NCBI GenBank assembly: GCA_016716625.1
Contig: JADJVJ010000001.1
Span: forward strand, 558,001-622,000
From: Nostocoides sp.
GTDB taxonomy: Bacteria; Actinomycetota; Actinomycetes; Actinomycetales; Dermatophilaceae
Reading direction: 5' to 3'
Length of the DNA: 64,000 bases
Shown: in pieces, positions 52,837 through 62,860 of the stretch
Layout: every line of letters starts with the position of its first letter
Numbering within the stretch: position 1 is the first letter of the stretch
Notes under the pieces: generated by a model
Told to the model about the DNA's origin: nothing
What the model saw: the letters and a program-made list of their open reading frames with translations, nothing else
Databases searched by the model: none
Position numbers and translations under genes: made by a program

Positions 52837-54042
52837 ATGCCTCACGACGCCCTTTTCTCCGCGGTCGGTCGGTGCATCTCCCAGGAAACCCCCGAGTTGC
52901 TGGCTTTCCGGCGTGACCTTCACGCCCATCCCGAGCTCGCCTTCCAGGAGACGCGCACCACCGACGCCCTTGCCGTTCGCCTCGACCAGGCCAGCATTCC
53001 CACGCGACGGCTTGCCCGCACCGGGCTGCTCGCCGACATCGGTGCCCCGGACGCGAGCTACCGGGTCGCGCTGCGCGCGGACATGGATGCCCTTCCGGTA
53101 CGGGAGCGGACCGGGCTGCCGTTCGCCTCGACCACCCCGGGGGTGTGCCACGCCTGCGGCCACGATGTCCACACCGCCGCGCTCCTTGGCGCGCTGCTCG
53201 CGCTGAAGTCCGTCGAGACCGACCTCATCCGGGCCGGGGTTGCGATCCGAGGCATCTTCCAGCCGGCCGAGGAGGTCATTCCCGGAGGGGCCCACGACGC
53301 CATCGCCGCGGACGCCATGGAGGGTGTCGACAGCGTCTTTGCGATCCACTGCGACCCCAGCCTCGACGTCGGCCAGGTAGGGCTGCGCGAAGGGCCCATT
53401 ACGGCCGCCTGCGACCAGATCACCGTCTCCCTCCACGGCCGCGGCGGACACACGAGCCGCCCCCAGCTCACCGAGGACCTCACCTATGCCCTGGCCAAGA
53501 TGATCACCGACGTGCCCGCGGCGCTCTCTCGGCGGCTCGACCCACGGGCCGGTGCCGCCTTGGTCTGGGGGGTCGTCAACGCCGGCAAAGCCGCCAACGT
53601 CATCCCTTCGAGCGGGGAGGCCTCCGGGACGCTGCGCATGCTCGACGCCCACGCCTGGCTCACCGTCGGCCCCCTGCTCGAGGAGATCGTCCAGGGCGTG
53701 GCCGCGCCGTATGCCGTCCAGGCGAAGCTCGAGCGGGTCAAGGGGGTGCCGCCAGTGGTGAACACCCCCGACGGCATCGCCGCCTGCCGCGCCGCCGCCG
53801 GACCGACCCATCTCGAAACCGTCCCCACCCAGCAGTCATTGGGCGGGGAGGACTTCTCCTGGTACCTCTCGCACGCCCCCGGCGCGATGGTGCGCCTGGG
53901 CACCCGCACCCCGGGCGGGCACACCTTCGACCTCCACCAGGGAGACCTCGTCGTCGACGAGGAGGCGGTCCGGCTCGGGGCACTCTTCCTCGCCAACGTC
54001 GCCCTCTGCGCGTGGCATGGCTCAACCGAGGCCACCCTGTGA
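52837..54042 (+). CDS. M20 family amidohydrolase (M20D)
   Basis: A 401-residue zinc hydrolase of the amino-acid amide/N-acyl type. Metal-site motifs: LRADMDALPV near residues 79-88, CGHDVHTAALLGAL near 106-119, QPAEEVIPGGA near 139-149 and GGEDFSWYLSH near the end. Substrates of this branch include N-acyl or indole amides; this one cannot be told. TACAGT (52823-52828) lies 8 bases before ATG 52837. It is coupled to cdd by a GTGA overlap, so it may be part of the salvage operon. Confidence 0.92.
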   Translation: MPHDALFSAVGRCISQETPELLAFRRDLHAHPELAFQETRTTDALAVRLDQASIPTRRLARTGLLADIGAPDASYRVALRADMDALPVRERTGLPFASTTPGVCHACGHDVHTAALLGALLALKSVETDLIRAGVAIRGIFQPAEEVIPGGAHDAIAADAMEGVDSVFAIHCDPSLDVGQVGLREGPITAACDQITVSLHGRGGHTSRPQLTEDLTYALAKMITDVPAALSRRLDPRAGAALVWGVVNAGKAANVIPSSGEASGTLRMLDAHAWLTVGPLLEEIVQGVAAPYAVQAKLERVKGVPPVVNTPDGIAACRAAAGPTHLETVPTQQSLGGEDFSWYLSHAPGAMVRLGTRTPGGHTFDLHQGDLVVDEEAVRLGALFLANVALCAWHGSTEATL

Positions 54043-54446
54043 CGAGCGTCGACTGGGACCTCCTGGTCGCCGAGGCGGTGCGGATGACGACGCTGGCGTA
54101 CGCGGAATACTCGCACTATCCGGTGGGGGTCGCCGGGCTCACCGACGACGGCCGGATCGTCTCCGGCTGTAACGTCGAGAACGCGTCCTACGGTGTGACG
54201 CTGTGCGCCGAATGCGGCATGGTCTCCCACCTCATCGCCACCGGCGGCGGGCGACTCGTGGCCGTGGCCTGCGTCGACGGCAACGGGGAGGCGCTCATGC
54301 CGTGCGGTCGGTGCCGACAGCTCCTCTGGGAACATGGCGGGCCGGACTGTCTGCTGCGTACTCCACTGGGGGTGCAACCCCTGCGCGAGGTGCTCCCGCA
54401 GGCCTTCGGACCGGACCACCTGGAGGCCTACCGCAGCAGGGACTGA
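54039..54446 (+). CDS. cdd: Cytidine deaminase
   Basis: A 135-residue homotetrameric-type cytidine deaminase, converting cytidine and deoxycytidine to uridine forms. Zinc ligands and catalytic Glu are in TLCAECGMVSH (Cys-Ala-Glu) and MPCGRCRQLL; GCNVENASYG is the substrate-binding segment. It starts at GTG 54039, overlapping the M20 gene by 4 bases. Followed by deoA. Confidence 0.95.
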   Translation: MTSVDWDLLVAEAVRMTTLAYAEYSHYPVGVAGLTDDGRIVSGCNVENASYGVTLCAECGMVSHLIATGGGRLVAVACVDGNGEALMPCGRCRQLLWEHGGPDCLLRTPLGVQPLREVLPQAFGPDHLEAYRSRD

Positions 54447-54479
54447 CCGCAGGTACGGCCGGGGCCCTATCCTGTCGGA

Positions 54480-55766
54480 ATGAGCCCAGCCTTCGACGCC
54501 GTCGACGTCATCTGCACCAAACGGGACCGCCACGAACTGAGCGACGACCAGATCCGCTGGGTCATCGATGCCTACACTCACGGGGCGGTCGCGGATGAGC
54601 AGATGAGCTCCCTGGCGATGGCCATCCTGCTGAACGGGATGACCCGGCGAGAGATCTCCACGTGGACCGCGGCGATGATCGCCAGCGGGGAGCGGATGGA
54701 CTTCTCCTCGCTCTCCCGGCCGACGGCGGACAAGCACTCCACCGGTGGTGTCGGCGACAAGATCACCCTGCCCCTGGCACCCCTGGTCGCGGTCTTCGGC
54801 GTCGCCGTCCCGCAGCTCTCCGGCCGCGGACTCGGCCACACCGGCGGCACCCTGGACAAGCTCGAGTCCATCGCCGGCTGGGACTGCAACCTCTCCAACG
54901 AGGCCATGCTCGCCCAGCTCGACGAGGTGGGGGCGGTCATCTGCGCCGCCGGGTCGGGGCTCGCCCCCGCCGACAAGAAGCTCTACGCCCTGCGGGATGT
55001 CACCGGAACCGTCGAAGCCATCCCGCTCATCGCGAGCTCGATCATGAGCAAGAAGATCGCCGAGGGCACCGGTGCCCTCGTCCTCGACGTCAAGGTCGGC
55101 ACCGGGGCGTTCATGAAGACGCTGGAGAACGCCCGCGAGCTGGCTCGCACCATGGTCGACCTGGGAACCGACGCGGGCGTCAAGACCGTCGCCCTGCTCA
55201 CCGACATGAACACCCCCCTCGGGCTGACCGCGGGCAACGCCCTCGAAGTCCGCGAATCCGTCGAGGTGCTGGCCGGTGGCGGCCCAGCCGATGTCGTGGA
55301 ACTCACTGTGCGGCTCGCGCACGAGATGCTCGACACGGCCGGCCGCGGCGGCCAGGACGTGGCCGCCGCGCTCACCGACGGCCGGGCCATGGATGCCTGG
55401 CGGGCCATGATCACCGCCCAGGGCGGTGACCCGGACGCACCGTTGCCGACCGCACGGCATACCGAGGTGGTTCGGGCCGGGGCGGACGGCACGCTCACCC
55501 GCCTCGACGCGTATGCCGTGGGGGTTGCCGCCTGGCGCCTCGGCGCCGGACGCGCTCGCAAGGAGGATCCGGTGCAGGCCGGTGCCGGCATCGAACTGCA
55601 CGCCAAGCCCGGGGATGTGGTCCGGGCTGGCGAACCGCTCATGACGCTGCACAGCGACACCCCGGAGCGGTTCGCCCGAGCTCTCGACGCCCTCGCCGGA
55701 GGCTGGCATATCGGCACCGAGTCCGGTTCTGCCGCAACGCCTCTCATCATGGATCGGATCGCCTGA
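54480..55766 (+). CDS. deoA: Thymidine phosphorylase
   Basis: A 428-residue pyrimidine-nucleoside phosphorylase that splits thymidine or uridine to base and (deoxy)ribose 1-phosphate. The signature is SGRGLGHTGGTLDKLESIAG near residues 115-134; KHSTGGVGDKITLPLAP near 83-99 binds phosphate. The C-terminal domain is complete. TATCCT (54468-54473) lies 6 bases before the ATG, giving it a possible own promoter inside the cdd-deoA-add group. Confidence 0.96.
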   Translation: MSPAFDAVDVICTKRDRHELSDDQIRWVIDAYTHGAVADEQMSSLAMAILLNGMTRREISTWTAAMIASGERMDFSSLSRPTADKHSTGGVGDKITLPLAPLVAVFGVAVPQLSGRGLGHTGGTLDKLESIAGWDCNLSNEAMLAQLDEVGAVICAAGSGLAPADKKLYALRDVTGTVEAIPLIASSIMSKKIAEGTGALVLDVKVGTGAFMKTLENARELARTMVDLGTDAGVKTVALLTDMNTPLGLTAGNALEVRESVEVLAGGGPADVVELTVRLAHEMLDTAGRGGQDVAAALTDGRAMDAWRAMITAQGGDPDAPLPTARHTEVVRAGADGTLTRLDAYAVGVAAWRLGAGRARKEDPVQAGAGIELHAKPGDVVRAGEPLMTLHSDTPERFARALDALAGGWHIGTESGSAATPLIMDRIA

Positions 55767-55767
55767 G

Positions 55768-56862
55768 ATGACCACTCCCACTCCTGCCCTGATCGCGCGG
55801 GCGCCCAAGGCTCTGCTCCATGACCACCTCGACGGGGGCGTGCGACCGCAGACCATCATCGAGCTCGCTCAGGAGAGCGGCTACCAAGGGCTGCCGACCA
55901 TGGATGCGCAGGAGCTCGGTCGATGGTTCCGCGACGCTGCCGACTCCGGGTCCCTGGTGCGCTACCTCGAGACGTTCTCGCACACCGTTGCGGTCATGCA
56001 GACCCCCGAACAGCTGCAGCGGATCGCTCGGGAATGCGCCCTCGACCTCGCCGCGGACGGCGTCGTCTACGCCGAGTCCCGGTTTGCCCCCGAACTGCAC
56101 ATCGAGGGCGGCCTGCAGTTGCCGGAGGTCGTGGAGGCGGTCCTGGCCGGGTTCCGCCAGGGCGAGGCCGAGGCTGCGGCCTCAGGGCAGCGGATCCGGA
56201 TGACGACCCTGCTCACCGCGATGCGGCACGCCGCCCGCTCCACCGAGATCGCCGAACTCGTTGTTCGCTACCGCGACCAGGGCGTCGGCGGTTTCGATAT
56301 TGCCGGAGCCGAGGCCGGCTACCCACCCACCCGGCACCTCGACGCTTTCGAGTACCTCCAGCGGGAGAACGCCCACTTCACCATCCACGCCGGGGAGGCG
56401 TTCGGCCTGCCGAGCATCTGGGAGGCGATCCAGTGGTGCGGGGCCGACCGCCTCGGGCACGGGGTGCGGATCGTCGACGACATTACCCACGGATCCACCC
56501 ACGGTGAGGCGCCCGTTCTCGGTCGACTGGCTTCCTATGTGCGGGACACCCGCATTCCGCTAGAGATGTGCCCATCCTCCAACCTGCAGACCGGGGCCGC
56601 GGACTCGATCGCCCACCACCCGATCACCATGCTCAAGGACCTGCGCTTCCGGGTCACCATCAACACCGACAACCGGCTCATGTCCGGCACGTCGATGTCC
56701 CGGGAGATGCAGCTCCTCGTCGACGAAGCCGGCTGGAGCCTGGAGGACCTGCGCTGGGCGACGATCAACGCAATGAAGTCGGCGTTCATCCCCTTCGATG
56801 CCCGGCTCGCGATCATCGAGCATGTCGTCAAACCCGGGTACGCCGCCCTCGGAGCGCTCTAA
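55768..56862 (+). CDS. add: Adenosine deaminase
   Basis: A 364-residue zinc enzyme converting adenosine to inosine. The first zinc site is LLHDHLDGGVRP near residues 13-24 (usual form HLDG), the next metal His is in FTIHAGEAFGLPSIW, RLGHGVRIVDD is the conserved His segment, and INTDNRLMSGTSM holds the catalytic Asp pair. It starts one base after the deoA stop and so is surely co-transcribed. Its 3' end overlaps the convergent RDD gene by 4 bases. Confidence 0.95.
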   Translation: MTTPTPALIARAPKALLHDHLDGGVRPQTIIELAQESGYQGLPTMDAQELGRWFRDAADSGSLVRYLETFSHTVAVMQTPEQLQRIARECALDLAADGVVYAESRFAPELHIEGGLQLPEVVEAVLAGFRQGEAEAAASGQRIRMTTLLTAMRHAARSTEIAELVVRYRDQGVGGFDIAGAEAGYPPTRHLDAFEYLQRENAHFTIHAGEAFGLPSIWEAIQWCGADRLGHGVRIVDDITHGSTHGEAPVLGRLASYVRDTRIPLEMCPSSNLQTGAADSIAHHPITMLKDLRFRVTINTDNRLMSGTSMSREMQLLVDEAGWSLEDLRWATINAMKSAFIPFDARLAIIEHVVKPGYAALGAL

Positions 56863-57680
56863 GGCTCCAGTTCGTCGACGGGCAGAACCCGCTCGCGCAA
56901 GGCCCGTTCCCGGTCCAACCGCCAGGTGTCTCGTCGGCCCCGTTCGGCGAGCACGGCGGCCAGGAAGGCCTCGGCCGGGGTGCCCGCAGGCGGTGGTGGC
57001 GCGACCCGCGTCAGGGTGTCGGCGACCAGTTCGGCGCCGACCCGTTGACGCGAGTCCGGGGTGAGACTCTCCCGGCGGGCGAGGAATTGCCGGATCGCGA
57101 TGGCCAGCCCGGGCGGAAGCGTTGCGATGTCCGCGCTCGCCGCCCACGGGGCCAACGCGAACGGCATGGGCGGGCTGGCGAGCTGCGGCCGCGGTATCCG
57201 GGTACTGATGACATACGTCCCGACGGCCATGTCTCCCAAGCGTTTTGCCCGTGGGTGGACCAGCGCCGCGAGGACGGCGACGACGCCCGCTGAGACGAAC
57301 ACTTCGACCACGCCGATGAGTGCCCGACCGATCGTGTGCCGTGCGGTGACCGGTCCGCCATCGTCACGGACCACCCGCAGACCGAGCACCCACTTGCCGA
57401 AGGAGCGTCCCAGGGTAAGCCGTTCGACGGTGGCTGGGTAGGCGACGAGCAGGGCGACCACGAGGAGCAGGGATAGGGTGCGGCCGACCGCTTCGCTCAC
57501 CGCGAGCTCGAACTGACCGAGGACCCAGGTCGTCGAGAACCACAGCGCCACGAGCACGAGGATGTCGATGAGCGCGGACCCGATCCGAGGGGCGAGTGCG
57601 GCCGTCGGTGTCTCGACCGCCACCGCCTCACCGGTGACCACGTCGGTGTCGACGTACCTGCGGTAGCCCACCTCACTCAC
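56859..57680 (-). CDS. RDD family membrane protein
   Basis: A 273-residue protein with an RDD domain of about three or four helices (residues 25-150): RIGSALIDILVLVALWF, LTLGRSFGKWVLGLRVV and HPRAKRLGDMAVGTYVIS are typical. A soluble C-terminal region of about 100 residues rich in Arg and Pro follows. Function unknown. It is divergent from the SpoIIM-like gene, as commonly seen in actinobacteria. TACAGT (57692-57687) lies 6 bases before the GTG start. Confidence 0.88.
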   Translation of the reverse strand: MSEVGYRRYVDTDVVTGEAVAVETPTAALAPRIGSALIDILVLVALWFSTTWVLGQFELAVSEAVGRTLSLLLVVALLVAYPATVERLTLGRSFGKWVLGLRVVRDDGGPVTARHTIGRALIGVVEVFVSAGVVAVLAALVHPRAKRLGDMAVGTYVISTRIPRPQLASPPMPFALAPWAASADIATLPPGLAIAIRQFLARRESLTPDSRQRVGAELVADTLTRVAPPPPAGTPAEAFLAAVLAERGRRDTWRLDRERALRERVLPVDELEP

Positions 57681-57741
57681 CCCGCCACTGTATGCCGTCG
57701 CCGGCCCGCCCGGGAGGCGGGCCAGCGCATACAGTGAGCGG
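57681..57741. promoter_or_regulatory. Divergent RDD / SpoIIM-like promoters
   Basis: TACAGT occurs on both strands: minus 57692-57687, 6 bases before the RDD GTG, and plus 57730-57735, 6 bases before the SpoIIM-like GTG. The region is nearly symmetric; each is a good -10 box for a leaderless transcript. Confidence 0.5.
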
Positions 57742-58737
57742 GTGGACCTCGACGCCTATGTTGCCGCCAAGCGGGCGAGCTGGAACCGGCTCGAGAAGCT
57801 TGTCCGCCGTCGGCGGCTGAGCGGGTCGGAGTCCGATGAGCTCCTCGACCTGTACCAGCGGGTCTCCACGCACCTCTCGGTGATCCGGTCGGCGAGCCCC
57901 GACCCGACCCTGGTCCGCTACCTCTCCGGCCTGCTCACCCAGGCGCGGGTGGTCACCAGCGGTCGCTCGGTCACGACCTGGCGCTCCGCCGCCGGTTTCC
58001 TCACCCGGACCTTCCCCGCGGCCCTGTATCGGCTGCGCTGGTGGTGGCTCGCGGTCACGGCGGTCAGTGTCCTGCTCGCGACCCTGGTCGCCTTCTGGGC
58101 CCTGCGCCACCCGGAGGTGTATTCCGCGCAGATGACGCCGGAGGAGATCCGGGCCTACGTCGAGACCGACTTCGAGAACTACTACTCGGAGTTCCCGCAC
58201 CACGAGTTCGCGACCCTGGTCTGGACCAACAACGCCTGGGTGGCCGCCATCTGCATCGCCTTCGGGGTCCTCGGCGTCCCCGTGGTGTGGCTCGTCGGGA
58301 CCAACGTCATCAACGTCGGGGTGGCCGCCGCCCTGATGATCGCGCACGGGCGAGGGAGCCTCTTCTTCGGGCTCATCCTTCCGCACGGGCTCCTCGAACT
58401 CACCGCGGTCTTCGTTGCCGGTGGGGTGGGGTTGCGGCTGTTCTGGTCCTGGATCGTCCCCGGATCGCGCACCCGGCTGGCCAGCTTCGCGCACGAGGGG
58501 CGCACGGCAATCGGGGTTGCCCTCGGGCTGGTCGTGGTCCTGGCCGTGAGTGGTGTCATCGAGGGGTTCGTCACCCCGTCCTCGCTGCCGACCTGGGCAC
58601 GGATCGCCATCGGGGTCGTCGCCGAACTGGCCTTCCTCACCTACGTCTGGCGGGTGGGCGGAAACGCCCACCGGGCCGGCGAGAGCGGCGACCTCGACGA
58701 GAGCATCCTCGGCCCCTCGGTCCCGGCCGCCGCCTAG
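57742..58737 (+). CDS. SpoIIM-like stage II sporulation protein M family (DUF95) membrane protein
   Basis: A 331-residue membrane protein. The N-terminal cytoplasmic part begins DAYVAAKRASWNRLEKLV, and about six helices follow from residue 95 (LRWWWLAVTAVSVLLATLVA first). LILPHGLLELTAVFVAGGVG near 213-232 is the SpoIIM family signature. In non-sporulating actinobacteria its role is unknown; it lies next to RDD and MoxR-DUF58 genes. GTG start with TACAGT 6 bases before. Confidence 0.9.
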   Translation: MDLDAYVAAKRASWNRLEKLVRRRRLSGSESDELLDLYQRVSTHLSVIRSASPDPTLVRYLSGLLTQARVVTSGRSVTTWRSAAGFLTRTFPAALYRLRWWWLAVTAVSVLLATLVAFWALRHPEVYSAQMTPEEIRAYVETDFENYYSEFPHHEFATLVWTNNAWVAAICIAFGVLGVPVVWLVGTNVINVGVAAALMIAHGRGSLFFGLILPHGLLELTAVFVAGGVGLRLFWSWIVPGSRTRLASFAHEGRTAIGVALGLVVVLAVSGVIEGFVTPSSLPTWARIAIGVVAELAFLTYVWRVGGNAHRAGESGDLDESILGPSVPAAA

Positions 58738-58771
58738 GTCCGGGTCCCTTGGCTGGGCGCCCGCGTGCGCG

Positions 58772-60063
58772 TCAGAGCCGTCCGTGCCGCTTCAGCATGA
58801 GGTAGTGGTCCACCAGCCGCACGGGCAGGTCCTGCGGGGGCTCGTCGAGGACGTCGACGCCGAGCGCCCGCAGCGCTGCCTCGGTGCGACCGCGGAGGGC
58901 CTCGCTGCGTTCGGCGGCAGCGGCGGCATACGCCTCGGTGACGGTGTCGCGTTCGGTGCGCATCTGGGCCACCGTCGGGTCGGCGACCGAGGCGACTACC
59001 ACCAGGTGCCGCCCGGCCAGGGCGGGGAGCATCGGGAGGAGCCCTTCCTCGATGGCGGCCGGCTCGAGCGGGGTGAGCAGGACCACGAGGGCGCGTTGGG
59101 TGCTCGCCTGGGTCACTGCCGCGGCCAGCAACGGCCAGTCGGCCTCGATGAGCCGGGGTTCCACGGGGGCGAGTCGGCTGATCGTGTCGTGGAGCAGTTC
59201 GACCCGGTCGTGGCCGGCCACGCGCACCCGGACCTCACGGTCGCCGGCGATGACGGTGACCCGGTCGCGGGCGTGGCCGGCGATGGCCACCAAGAGCAGG
59301 GCGGCGTTCATGGCCGCGTCGAGCCGGGGCTCGTCGCCGACCCGGCCGGCCGAGGTGCGGGAGGAGTCGAGAACGATGATGACGCGGCGGTGCTGTTCGG
59401 GCTGCCAGGTGCGCACGACCAGGTCGCGGCGCCGCGCTGTCGCCCGCCAGTCGATGCTGCGCACATCGTCCCCCTCGACGTAGTCGCGCAGGCTGTCGAA
59501 CTCGGTTCCTTGGCCCCGGACCCGGACCGCGGCCCGGCCGTCGAGCTGTCGCAGGATGTTGAGCCGCGAGGGGATGTGCCGCCGGGCCGGGAACGGGTGC
59601 AGCGCCCGCAACGTGCCCGGGACCGGGAACGAGCGCTGCCGGCCGGCCAACCGCAGCGGCCCGAGGGTGCGCACGGTCACCCGATCGGCTGCCCGGTCCC
59701 CGCGCCGGGTCGGGGTCAGCGTGGTGGTCAACCGGGCGCGTTCCCCGGGCGGGAGCGCGAGCGTATGCCGGGTGGGGTGCGCGCCGGCCGAGGGCGGCCA
59801 CGCGTCCCGGAGGACCCCGCGGGCCGTGCGCTTCCCGGTGTTCGTCACCCAGAGGGTGGTCTTGCTGGATTCCCCGAGGCGCACCGCTACCGGCGGGGTG
59901 CGTTGCACGAGGAGGGATCCCGGGATGGCCGCGGTCAGCACGTCGAGGCCGACGGCGAGCGCCACCATGAGCAGCCACAGCCACGCGGTCGCCGCCGAGG
60001 GCCAGAAGATCACCGGGAACACTCCGAGCGCGGCGAGCGCGGCGGCCCGGGTCGTGAGCACCA

Positions 60064-60064
<1 letters not shown>
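58772..60064 (-). CDS. DUF58 domain protein
   Basis: A 430-residue protein with two N-terminal helices (about 4-45), a beta-rich middle part and a DUF58 domain with a von Willebrand A-like fold: LRDYVEGDDVRSIDWRATAR near residues 193-212 is the DUF58 signature, and VIIVLDSSRTSAG near 230-242 is the MIDAS-like start. It works with MoxR ATPases, probably in assembling or inserting metals or cofactors in envelope proteins. It overlaps moxR by one base. Confidence 0.93.
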
Positions 60065-61043
<979 letters not shown>

Positions 61044-61047
<4 letters not shown>

Positions 61048-62222
61048 GGCTGGGCAGCCCTTTCTTCGAGGTCAGCGAGTTGGCGCGCGAGATCGGCGAG
61101 CGCGCTGTCAGAGGTGGGGGTGGCCCCGCGGAGGAGTTCGTGAATCGTCGGCGCCTCCGAGCCGGTGACCTGGGCAACCAGCTCGACGAGGGCGGCGTCA
61201 TCGGCCGACCCTGCGCCAAGCCGTCGCCGGAGCCTGCGCACGCTTCCCCGTCGCAGAGTCTTTGCGGCCCGGTCCCGGGCGCCGGTGCGTTGGTAGAGCC
61301 GGGCCCGGCTCCGGGTGGTCTCGGCGGCCTGGACCACCACGGGGAGTGGCTCCGGGACGAGCGGCCCGAGCCGGCGGCCCTGGGCGAACGCTAGGGCGAG
61401 CAGGGCGACGGCAGCCAGCCACCCGGCATACGGGATCCACGCCGGCCAACTCGACCTCGCCCCAACGGAGGCGTTCGGCGCCAGGTTCGTCGCGTCCGGG
61501 GCGAACCACACCAGCTGGGGGTGCTGCCCGAGCGAGCGGAGAGCAACCCCGGCATGCGCGGCCTCGGTGACGAACCTGTTCGTGAACAGGGCCGAGGCGC
61601 CGACTACGATCGTTGGCGGCACGGCCCCCTTCGCCGGCAGCTCCAACCAGGCATGATCCCCGCCGCCCAGGGGGAAGCACGAGAGCGCACCGGTGCCGGT
61701 GGCGCGCAGGGCAGGACTGACCACGCTCGCCAGTTGGTCGGTGAAGCCGACGCTGCCCGAACGACACTGCGCCGGTATGCCGTCCAGTTCGACCGAGTCC
61801 GGCTCCATGGTGGCGTCCACGCCGAGGGCGGTGAGCAGGTCCTCGGTCGGGATGAGGACGACGACGCGGTCGGCCTGCCTGATGAGCTGCGGCAACACCT
61901 CCGCCTCGGAACCCACGATGAAGGCGGGGTCGCTGATGACGACGGTCGTCGGCTCCGCGCCGGTGACGATCAGGGCCTTCTCCAGATCGAGGTTGCGCCG
62001 GACCACCTCGACGTGGACGCCGTGCTCACGCAGCACCTGGGCGACGGCGTGGGCTCCCTTGGGCCCGAAGCCCTCCGGGTCCAGCGTGGCCACGGAACCC
62101 GTGGAACTCAGCCCGAGCAGAACCAGGGCCACGAACAGCATTACGCCCAGCGCGAGCGGCCCGCGGGACGTGCGCGAGGGCAACCGAAGCCGGGTCCCGC
62201 GCTGGGCCGCGTAGGTCGTCAC
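61044..62222 (-). CDS. DUF4350 domain protein
   Basis: A 392-residue protein with an N-terminal helix (about 26-42), a soluble DUF4350 domain (about 50-230; LDPEGFGPKGAHAVAQVLRE is the family start) and another helix near 270-290 with a cytoplasmic C-terminal tail rich in Arg. Outside domain and membrane anchor suggest an envelope role with the MoxR system. Overlaps the neighbours by 4 bases. Function unknown. Confidence 0.88.
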
Positions 62223-62854
62223 AGCACACCCGCCCGGGTCAGCAGCGGTGCGGTGGTCACCAGGCGGGCATCCAGGGCGATCGCGGCCCGGGCCCCTTCG
62301 GCGGTGGCCGGTCGGCGCCCGTACCGGACGGCGTCGAAGGTGTCGGCCACCCCGCGCAGCGCGACGGCCTCGGCCGGGAAGATCTGGGACAGTTCACCGG
62401 ACAACTCGTGGGCGGTGCGGCCGGGGCTCTCGGGGAGCAGGGTCCGTTCGGTGGCACCCGCCGCGATCGCCCGAACCGCCTCACAGAGCGCGAGGTCGAG
62501 ATCGCCGCGGGCCAGTGCCGCGGCGGCATCCCGGCGGTAGTGCGCGGCGGTACGGCCGCTGTCGTCGAGGACCTCGGCCGAGTACCCCCCGCCGGTACGA
62601 CGTTTGCGGAACGCCTCGGGTCGGGCGATCCGGAGCGCCACGAGAACCACCACCCCCAAGGCCACCCCGATGAGCGCGCCGAGCAGCCACCCGGGCAGCG
62701 ATGCGCCCCCGCTCCCGAAGGACAGCAACTGTCCGAGCCAGTCGAGGAACCGTTCGATCAGAGAAGGTTTCGCCGAGTAACCGCTCTTGCTGAGTTCGTT
62801 GACGAGCCACTCCCGGGCCTCCTGCGAGGTCGGATCAACGGGTGGGGAGGCCAT
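62219..62854 (-). CDS. DUF4129 domain protein
   Basis: A 211-residue protein. SQEAREWLVNELSKSGYS is at the start, a helix at about 60-80 (WLLGALIGVALGVVVLVALR) and the DUF4129 region from 110 to 190 (DLALCEAVRAIAAGATERTL, PGRTAHELSGELSQIFP). In some proteins this domain is fused to a transglutaminase; here it stands alone. It overlaps the DUF4350 gene by 4 bases. Confidence 0.88.
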   Translation of the reverse strand: MASPPVDPTSQEAREWLVNELSKSGYSAKPSLIERFLDWLGQLLSFGSGGASLPGWLLGALIGVALGVVVLVALRIARPEAFRKRRTGGGYSAEVLDDSGRTAAHYRRDAAAALARGDLDLALCEAVRAIAAGATERTLLPESPGRTAHELSGELSQIFPAEAVALRGVADTFDAVRYGRRPATAEGARAAIALDARLVTTAPLLTRAGVL

Positions 62855-62860
62855 CGAGGA